NCBI GenBank assembly: GCA_040758475.1
Contig: JBFLVN010000171.1
Span: forward strand, 1 to 8,061
DNA: 8,061 nucleotides
From: JBFLVN01 sp040758475
GTDB taxonomy: Bacteria; JAGRBM01
Reading direction: 5' to 3'
In this document: positions 5,206 through 8,061 of the stretch, in pieces
How positions within the stretch are numbered: the first letter of the stretch is position 1
Layout: the number at the start of each line of letters is the position of its first letter
Notes under the pieces: generated by a model
What the model saw: the letters and a program-made list of their open reading frames with translations, nothing else
What the model was told of the DNA's origin: nothing
The model's database searches: none
Translations under genes and position numbers: made by a program

Positions 5206-6771
5206 GTGCGAAGGCGCCAAGGATTGAGAGGGCAGTTTGGGGGCGAGGTGGCGGCGCTCCTCGTCCTTTTCTGCTTTCTCGCGGGGGCCTGTGGCGGTTC
5301 CCACGAGAAACCACCCTTTCTCCGTGCCGCCTTGGAGAGTTATCCCGGGAACCTGGACCCCCGCCTGGCGACCGACGCCTACGCCTACGACGTCATCGAG
5401 ACGCTCTACAACGGCCTCGTAAAGCCCTCCGCCGCTGGGGGCTACGAGCCGGACCTGGCCGAGAAGATCGAACCCGAAACGCCCCTCCGCTGGCGCATTC
5501 TTCTGCGCGAGGGGGTTCGTTTCCATCACGGGAAAATTCTTTCTGCTTCCGATGTCCTGTGCACCTACCGGAGCATCCTCGATCCCGGGCTTGGTTCTCC
5601 AGCCAAGGCGAGCTTTGAAGCGTTGGAGGGGATTGAGATTCTGGGGGAGCGGGAACTGCGGCTCCGGCTCGTCCGCCCGGCGGCTGCGTTCTTCGAGACC
5701 ATCACCCTTCCGATTTTGCCGTGTGACCTTCTCCGTTCGGGCCACGATTTTTCCGAAAAGCCGGTGGGGACGGGGTTCCTCCGCTTCGTGGAAGCCCGCT
5801 CGCCGCTTTACATCCAGCTCGAAAGATTCTCCGAATACTTTAGAGGGGAGACATCCATTCCGGGCGTTCGTTTCGTCCATATTCCCGACGCCACGACGCG
5901 GGTGCTCTCTCTTCTTCGCGGGGAGATCGATCTTTCCGTCAACAACGTGAGCCCCGCCTATGTAGAGCGCCTGGGGAGGGAGAAGCACCTTCGCATCGCT
6001 ACTTCCCCCGGAACGAATTTCACGTACGTTGGATTTAATCTGCGCGATCCGGTCTTGAAGGGCATCCGCGTCCGGCGGGCCATCGCCCACGCGATTCACC
6101 GGGAGGAGATCGTGAAGTACAGGCTCAAGGGCTTGGCCGATCTGGCCGATGCGCTTTTCCCGGCGGGCCATTGGGCCCACGCTTCCGGTGTGCGCCGTTA
6201 TGAATACGATCCGGCCTTGGCGGAAAAACTCCTGGACGAAGCGGGATATCCCCGTCCGGCGGATGGCGGGCCGCGGTTATCGCTTTCCTACAAGACTTCC
6301 CAGAACAAGGACCGCCTGCGGATGATCGAAGTGATCCGGCGCCGGCTGGAAGAAGTGGGCGTTCACATCGAAATTCAACCTTACGAGTTCGGGACTTTCC
6401 TGGAACAAATAAAGCGGGGCGATTTCCAGCTTTATTCCCTAACTTGGGTGGGCGTCTCCGATCCGGATTTTTATTACGACGTGTTCCACTCGGCCCAGAT
6501 TCCCGAAAACGGCGGTAGGAACCGAGGGCGGTATTCGAATCCGCGGGCCGATACGCTTCTCGAAGCCGGGAGGGCGGAACTGGACCCCGCGCGCCGTGCC
6601 ACGATCTACCGGGAATTCCAGGGGCTTCTTGCCGAAGACCTTCCGTGCCTCCCCCTTTGGCACGAGCGGAACGTGGCCGTGATGGGGGAGCGGGTAGAGG
6701 GCTTTGAGCTCAATCCCCTCGCCAGTTACCGGGCTTTGGAAAAAAACCGCCTTCGGGAGGAGCCCCGGTGA
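5206..6771 (+). CDS. ABC transporter substrate-binding lipoprotein, peptide/nickel (SBP_bac_5) family
   Basis: The extracytoplasmic binding protein of a Dpp/Opp-class importer; 521 residues, normal for the family. The start is GTG at 5206, with a possible GGGGA Shine-Dalgarno nine bases before it. It gives a basic n-region (RRRQGLR), a hydrophobic stretch (15-28) and a lipobox-like AGAC with C29 as the likely lipidated residue. The in-frame TTG at 5224 or GTG at 5248 would weaken this signal. Family marks are YPGNLDPRLATDAYAYDVIETLYNGLV (46-72, interrupted only by ordinary variation), LREGVRFHHGKILSASDV (100-117), TNFTYVGFN (270-278), VRRAIAHAIHREEIV (289-303), DPALAEKLLDEAGYP (335-349) and WVGVSDPDFYYDVFHS (414-429). 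The substrate (peptide, metal chelate or sugar) cannot be read from the sequence. The stop overlaps the start of the permease gene by four bases. Confidence 0.95.
   Translation: MRRRQGLRGQFGGEVAALLVLFCFLAGACGGSHEKPPFLRAALESYPGNLDPRLATDAYAYDVIETLYNGLVKPSAAGGYEPDLAEKIEPETPLRWRILLREGVRFHHGKILSASDVLCTYRSILDPGLGSPAKASFEALEGIEILGERELRLRLVRPAAAFFETITLPILPCDLLRSGHDFSEKPVGTGFLRFVEARSPLYIQLERFSEYFRGETSIPGVRFVHIPDATTRVLSLLRGEIDLSVNNVSPAYVERLGREKHLRIATSPGTNFTYVGFNLRDPVLKGIRVRRAIAHAIHREEIVKYRLKGLADLADALFPAGHWAHASGVRRYEYDPALAEKLLDEAGYPRPADGGPRLSLSYKTSQNKDRLRMIEVIRRRLEEVGVHIEIQPYEFGTFLEQIKRGDFQLYSLTWVGVSDPDFYYDVFHSAQIPENGGRNRGRYSNPRADTLLEAGRAELDPARRATIYREFQGLLAEDLPCLPLWHERNVAVMGERVEGFELNPLASYRALEKNRLREEPR
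6755..6762 (+). promoter_or_regulatory. Ribosome binding site of the DppB-type permease gene
   Basis: GGGAGGAG lies inside the end of the binding-protein gene, five bases before the GTG at 6768. It decides for this GTG, which overlaps the upstream stop in a GTGA arrangement. Confidence 0.7.
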
Positions 6772-7697
6772 AATTCATCCTTCGCCGTCTGCTCCTTGCC
6801 GTTCCCGTCGTGTGGGGCGTGGCGACGATCGTCTTTTTCTTCGTCCATCTCCTGCCGGGCGATCCAGCGGAGATCGTGCTGGGAGAGAATGCCAGCCGGG
6901 CTTCCCTTGAAAAACTCCGGGCCGATCACCATTTGGACGAGCCCCTTTCCGTCCAGTACGGGCTTTTTCTTTCGGACCTCTTTAAAGGAAATTTGCGGGA
7001 GTCCATCGTCCAACGGAAGGCGGTTACGGCCCTGATCGGGGAGCGCTGGCTCTACACGGCCGAACTTGCCCTTTTGGCGCTTTTGATCGCTCTCGCCATC
7101 TCGTTACCCCTTGGAACCATCGCCGCCGTCCGGGCGGGACGTTTGATCGATCAGGCCGCCATGGCGTTTTCGCTCTTGGGGATCTGTCTTCCGGCCTTCT
7201 GCCTCGCGCCCCTTCTCATCATCGCTTTTTCGGTGAAATTGGGGTGGCTCCCCGTGTCGGGGGCCGAAGCGCCGGGTTCCATTTTCCTTCCGGCGCTGAC
7301 GCTCGGGGTTTCCCTCTCCGCCATTTTGGCCCGCATGGTCCGGGCCCAGATGCTCGAAATCCTCTCGCGCGATTACCTTCGCACCGCCAGGGCCAAGGGG
7401 CTCGCTCCCTGGCAAGTGGTCATTCGCCACGCGCTTCGGAACGCGCTCCTCCCGGTCGTGACGCTCGTCGGAATCCAGATGGGCGTGCTCCTTTCGGGCG
7501 CCATCATCACGGAAAAAATCTTCGCGTGGCCCGGATTGGGTTCGCTTCTCCTCCAAGGGATTTTCCAGCGGGATTATCCCGTGGTGCAGGGGTGCGTGCT
7601 CGTCATTTCGCTGACGTACGTCCTGGTCAATTTGGGCACGGATTTGCTCTACGGCATTCTGGACCCGCGCATCCGCGTGGAAGGGGAGAAGAAGTGA
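6768..7697 (+). CDS. ABC transporter permease, DppB/OppB type
   Basis: Inner-membrane permease of the peptide/nickel importer class, 309 residues, usual size. The N-terminus (FILRRLLLAVPVVWGVATIVFFFVHLLPGDP within residues 3-33, with small gaps in conservation) is the classic first membrane segment followed by LPGDPA. Likely membrane segments are about 8-28, 96-120, 128-155, 172-192, 226-250 and 272-296. The long loop 29-95 would be periplasmic. The EAA loop that contacts the ATPase is at 202-224 (DYLRTARAKGLAPWQVVIRH then ALRN), with the invariant ARAKG. EKIFAWPGLG (249-258) and a C-terminal LDPRIR (298-303) are also typical. It starts with GTG overlapping the upstream stop, and its own stop overlaps the next gene by one base, so the three genes are probably translationally coupled. 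Confidence 0.96.
   Translation: MKFILRRLLLAVPVVWGVATIVFFFVHLLPGDPAEIVLGENASRASLEKLRADHHLDEPLSVQYGLFLSDLFKGNLRESIVQRKAVTALIGERWLYTAELALLALLIALAISLPLGTIAAVRAGRLIDQAAMAFSLLGICLPAFCLAPLLIIAFSVKLGWLPVSGAEAPGSIFLPALTLGVSLSAILARMVRAQMLEILSRDYLRTARAKGLAPWQVVIRHALRNALLPVVTLVGIQMGVLLSGAIITEKIFAWPGLGSLLLQGIFQRDYPVVQGCVLVISLTYVLVNLGTDLLYGILDPRIRVEGEKK
7683..7688 (+). promoter_or_regulatory. Ribosome binding site of the DppC-type permease gene
   Basis: GGGGAG lies at the end of the DppB-type gene, eight bases before the ATG at 7697 and five before the in-frame GTG at 7694. Both spacings are usable, so it does not settle which of the two adjacent codons starts the protein. Confidence 0.55.
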
Positions 7698-8061
7698 TGC
7701 GGCGGGGGAATATCCGGCTTTCCCTTGGCGCCGCTTTGGGTGCGCTCCTCTGCGGAGCCGCCCTTTTGGCGCCGATCCTGGCGGCCGATCCGGGCGCGAC
7801 CGATCTGGCGGGCGAACTCCTGCCGCCCTCCACCGCTCACCTTTTCGGACAGGACGAACTGGGCCGTGACGTTTTCGCTCGGGTTTTCGTCGGGGCGCGT
7901 ATCTCGCTTTCGATCAGCTTGATGACCGTGCTCGTGAGCGCTTTTGGGGGGACGCTACTCGGCGGTCTTGCCGGTTTCCGGGGCGGTTTTGCCGACGGGC
8001 TTCTCATGCGGCTGATCGACGTGCTCCTGGCTTTTCCGGGAATTCTCCTGGCGATCGCTCT
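7697..8061 (+). CDS. ABC transporter permease, DppC/OppC type (partial, 3' end beyond window)
   Basis: The first 121 residues of the second permease of the importer; the frame is open at the right edge. A membrane segment (about 8-29) is followed by a short periplasmic part. Then comes the family hallmark HLFGQDELGRDVFARVFVGA (48-67), normally HPLGTDxLGRDxxSRxxxGA. The next membrane segment (about 70-95) leads into GFRGGFADGLLMRLIDVLLA and FPGILLAIA, the start of the transmembrane core. The histidine and LGRD positions are intact. The ATG overlaps the stop of the DppB-type gene (TGATG); the GTG three bases earlier is an alternative start. The EAA loop and any OppD/OppF-type ATPases would be outside this window. 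Confidence 0.94.
   Translation, partial: MRRGNIRLSLGAALGALLCGAALLAPILAADPGATDLAGELLPPSTAHLFGQDELGRDVFARVFVGARISLSISLMTVLVSAFGGTLLGGLAGFRGGFADGLLMRLIDVLLAFPGILLAIA

Noticed and set aside
4176..5618. 480-codon plus-strand frame crossing from dacB into the ABC binding-protein gene
   Set aside because: It is antisense to a full-length dacB, then out of frame with the binding protein, with no recognisable domain.
5137..6180. 347-codon minus-strand frame opposite the ABC binding-protein gene
   Set aside because: It mirrors a well-supported SBP_bac_5 gene; its sequence is charged and featureless, as expected for a shadow.

Overview
This window reads as an ordinary chromosomal stretch of a GC-rich (about 60% by eye) Gram-negative bacterium. 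A PBP4-type periplasmic peptidase with a signal peptide and a probable lipoprotein with a lipobox support this. The TPR plus double cyclic-nucleotide-binding protein, and the GAF-like protein beside it, resemble proteins I associate with Myxococcota and other former Deltaproteobacteria. That placement is an impression from protein style, not a proven assignment. I see no mobile elements, CRISPR arrays, tRNA or rRNA genes, and every long ORF on the opposite strand of a real gene looks like a high-GC shadow.

Left part, minus strand (1-5087), in order of transcription: dacB (PBP4, D-Ala-D-Ala carboxypeptidase/endopeptidase); a 271-residue protein with a C-terminal GAF-like region; a TPR protein with two cyclic-nucleotide-binding domains; thiG (thiazole synthase); and a ThiE/TenI-family gene cut by the left edge. 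The gaps are short (68, 48, 80 and 9 bases), so one long transcript or two stacked units is possible. The thiG-thiE/tenI pair makes and processes the thiazole half of thiamine. The middle two genes look like intracellular sensory or adaptor proteins with no enzymatic output domain.

Right part, plus strand (5206-8061): a divergent, tightly coupled ABC importer operon of the peptide/nickel (Dpp/Opp) class. It holds a lipoprotein substrate-binding protein, a DppB-type permease and a DppC-type permease cut by the right edge. Start and stop codons overlap at both junctions, which suggests translational coupling. The ATPase genes presumably lie beyond the window.

The points most worth a second look are the unrecognised GAF-like protein in the PBP4/cyclic-nucleotide cluster, the loss of the phosphate-binding arginine in the second cyclic-nucleotide domain, and the TenI-like rather than ThiE-like active-site segment in the gene after thiG. 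No clearly new multi-gene system is visible.
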